From: Bacillota bacterium
GTDB taxonomy: Bacteria; Bacillota; Bacilli; Alicyclobacillales; SLC66
Assembly: GCA_021797415.1 (NCBI GenBank)
Contig: JAJZZT010000456.1
Span: 1-5,692 of the forward strand
Length of the DNA: 5,692 bases
Direction: 5' to 3'
The position numbers were made by a program, and so were the translations under genes. A model generated the notes under the pieces. The model saw only the letters and a list, made by a program, of their open reading frames with translations, ran no database searches and was not told the origin of the DNA. Position 1 is the first letter of the stretch. Every line of letters begins with the position of its first letter. Positions 4,848 through 5,692 of this stretch are shown one piece after another.

Positions 4848-5225
4848 TCAGCGGATCTCCGTCTCCTGGCGATTCTCCGCCGTGTACTCCACGCGCACCG
4901 TTGTGCCGATTCCGCCGCGGACATTGAACTTCCCGATCACCTCAAGGTAGCGCGGCTGCGCGAAACGGATGAAATCGTCCGCGATCTGATTGGCCACCGC
5001 CTCGTGAAAATGACCCTCGTCGCGGAAACTCCACAGGTACAGTTTCAACGACTTCAACTCAATGATGTACGGCCCGGGACGATAACGAAACGTGATCACG
5101 CCAAAATCGGGCTGCCCCGTCTTCGGACACAGCGTCGTAAACTCCGGCGCTTCGACAAAAATCTCGTAATCCCGCTGCGGGTACGGATTCGGTATCGGAT
5201 CAAGACTTCTTGACGGTCGCGTCAT
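4848..5225 (-). CDS. queF: NADPH-dependent preQ0 reductase QueF (preQ1 synthase)
   Basis: QueF reduces the nitrile of 7-cyano-7-deazaguanine (preQ0) to the aminomethyl group of preQ1 with two NADPH, in the cytosol, on the path to queuosine in tRNA. The 125-residue product is the short single-domain type. Cys33 in TTLCPKTGQPDF is the nucleophile and Asp40 the acid; the QueF motif is ELKSLKLYLWSF (56-67); His74 and Glu75 follow in GHFHE. The spacing Cys-Asp (7) and Cys-Glu (42) equals that of B. subtilis QueF (Cys55, Asp62, Glu97). GKFNVRGGI (98-106) is the conserved end block. I chose the ATG at 5225 because GGAGG lies 8 nt upstream; an upstream start at 5306 in the same frame lies deep in the DUF2304 gene and lacks family similarity. 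The product lacks about 20 N-terminal residues found in B. subtilis but keeps the core. It overlaps the upstream gene by 26 nt, so it is probably co-transcribed. I saw no preQ1 riboswitch. Confidence 0.96.
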   Translation of the reverse strand: MTRPSRSLDPIPNPYPQRDYEIFVEAPEFTTLCPKTGQPDFGVITFRYRPGPYIIELKSLKLYLWSFRDEGHFHEAVANQIADDFIRFAQPRYLEVIGKFNVRGGIGTTVRVEYTAENRQETEIR

Positions 5226-5586
5226 CGCTCGCACCTCCCCATTCTCCTTGCTGCACGTGCTCCAGTTGCGCGCGCAGGATCGCCACCTCCTGCACAAGGC
5301 GCACACTGCGTGTCGTGAGCCGGGACAGCGTCACGGTCAACTGCAGCATGGTCAGCAGCATGAACAGAAAACCGACGAAAAACAGCAGGGACGGCGCGTA
5401 AAAGATCCCCAGCACGGCCGCCACATTGTTCAGAACGTTGGGAAACAGCGACAGCAGGAAAATGACCAGTCCCATGCCGAGCCAAAAAAGCGAATACTGT
5501 TCGAGCAGCATGCGCCTGCGCATGAGATCGACGACCGCCACGACAAACACAATGCTGAAAAGAATGCCAAGCGCATAGACACTCAC
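5200..5586 (-). CDS. DUF2304 small membrane protein
   Basis: The 128-residue product has three hydrophobic segments, at about 3-21, 32-50 and 58-84, then a charged amphipathic stretch (about 86-113, VRLVQEVAILRAQLEHV) that looks like a short cytosolic coiled coil. This layout and the motif EQYSLFWLGMGL fit DUF2304. Members of that family are usually encoded next to a family 2 glycosyltransferase that uses a polyprenyl-phosphate sugar, and are thought to assist it at the membrane; the role is inferred. The start is GTG at 5586, overlapping the upstream stop as GTGA, with GGAGG 7 nt upstream. The 3' end overlaps queF by 26 nt. Confidence 0.88.
   Translation of the reverse strand: MSVYALGILFSIVFVVAVVDLMRRRMLLEQYSLFWLGMGLVIFLLSLFPNVLNNVAAVLGIFYAPSLLFFVGFLFMLLTMLQLTVTLSRLTTRSVRLVQEVAILRAQLEHVQQGEWGGASDDATVKKS
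5234..5238 (-). promoter_or_regulatory. queF: Ribosome binding site that decides the queF start
   Basis: GGAGG on the minus strand, 8 nt before the ATG at 5225 and inside the 3' end of the DUF2304 gene. It fixes the start well downstream of the longest open frame. Confidence 0.85.
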
Positions 5587-5692
5587 AGGCGTCCCTCCCC
5601 TTTGAGCGGCCTGCCGCGCAGCACCTCAAGCAGGATCGCCAACGACACCTTGAACATGTAATACATCGATTTGACCATGGTGATCGAGGAGG
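5583..5692 (-). CDS. C-terminal end of a probable family 2 glycosyltransferase
   Basis: The last 35 codons of a gene whose start lies beyond the right edge. The visible part is SSITMVKSMYYMFKVSLAIL and then a basic tail ending in GEGRL. This matches the C-terminal pattern (GVSSI..., K-x-x-Y-Y-M-x-K) that I recall for polyprenyl-phosphate-type family 2 glycosyltransferases encoded beside DUF2304. Its stop overlaps the GTG start of the DUF2304 gene by 4 nt (GTGA), typical of a coupled pair. The catalytic domain is not in the window, so the call rests on the tail and the neighbour. Confidence 0.65.
   Translation of the reverse strand, partial: SSITMVKSMYYMFKVSLAILLEVLRGRPLKGEGRL

Noticed and set aside
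4826..4850. preQ1 riboswitch or intrinsic terminator next to queF
   Set aside because: Upstream of queF is coding sequence of the DUF2304 gene with no leader, and right after its stop no stem with a T-run is present.
1..5692. tRNA or rRNA genes and complete insertion sequences
   Set aside because: I saw no tRNA-like arm pattern, no rRNA sequence, and no transposase on either strand.

Overview
The window looks like chromosome of a GC-rich, endospore-forming member of the Bacillota. The evidence is a YheC/YheD-family spore-coat-associated ATP-grasp protein, strong GGAGG ribosome binding sites, a Bacillus-type short QueF, and an amtB promoter flanked by GlnR/TnrA-like palindromes. Base composition is about 60% GC by eye. 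An Alicyclobacillaceae-like organism is my guess; nothing here proves the genus.

All six genes are on the minus strand, so the transcriptional order runs from the right edge to the left. At the right edge is the last 35 codons of a probable family 2 glycosyltransferase (5583-5692). It overlaps by 4 nt a small three-helix DUF2304 membrane protein (5200-5586), which in turn overlaps by 26 nt queF (4848-5225), the preQ0 reductase of queuosine synthesis. These three form a compact, translationally coupled set. A 147-bp gap follows, holding a GC-rich hairpin, a perfect 13-bp tandem duplication and a spaced 12-bp direct repeat. Next comes the yheC/D-like gene (3477-4700), which carries a striking 35-bp perfect hairpin inside its coding sequence.

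Between yheC/D and amtB lie 682 bp without a credible gene. Going leftwards this holds two small hairpins (3404-3449), a degenerate 4-unit tandem repeat of about 55 bp with A-B-A-B order (3134-3356), and a 122-bp three-tier inverted repeat (2998-3119). The amtB control region (2795-2923) has a near-consensus housekeeping promoter, two GlnR/TnrA-like sites and a four-codon minicistron overlapping the amtB start.

amtB (1472-2794) encodes a complete ammonium channel with no glnK immediately downstream. A 124-bp spacer with a possible extended -10 promoter separates it from a large, partial, secreted or membrane-anchored protein (1-1347) that runs off the left edge.

The genes do not form one pathway. 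They are a cell-envelope glycosylation pair with a tRNA-modification gene attached, a spore-coat gene, a nitrogen-uptake gene and an envelope protein of unknown role. The most unusual part is the structured, gene-free stretch at 2998-3356.
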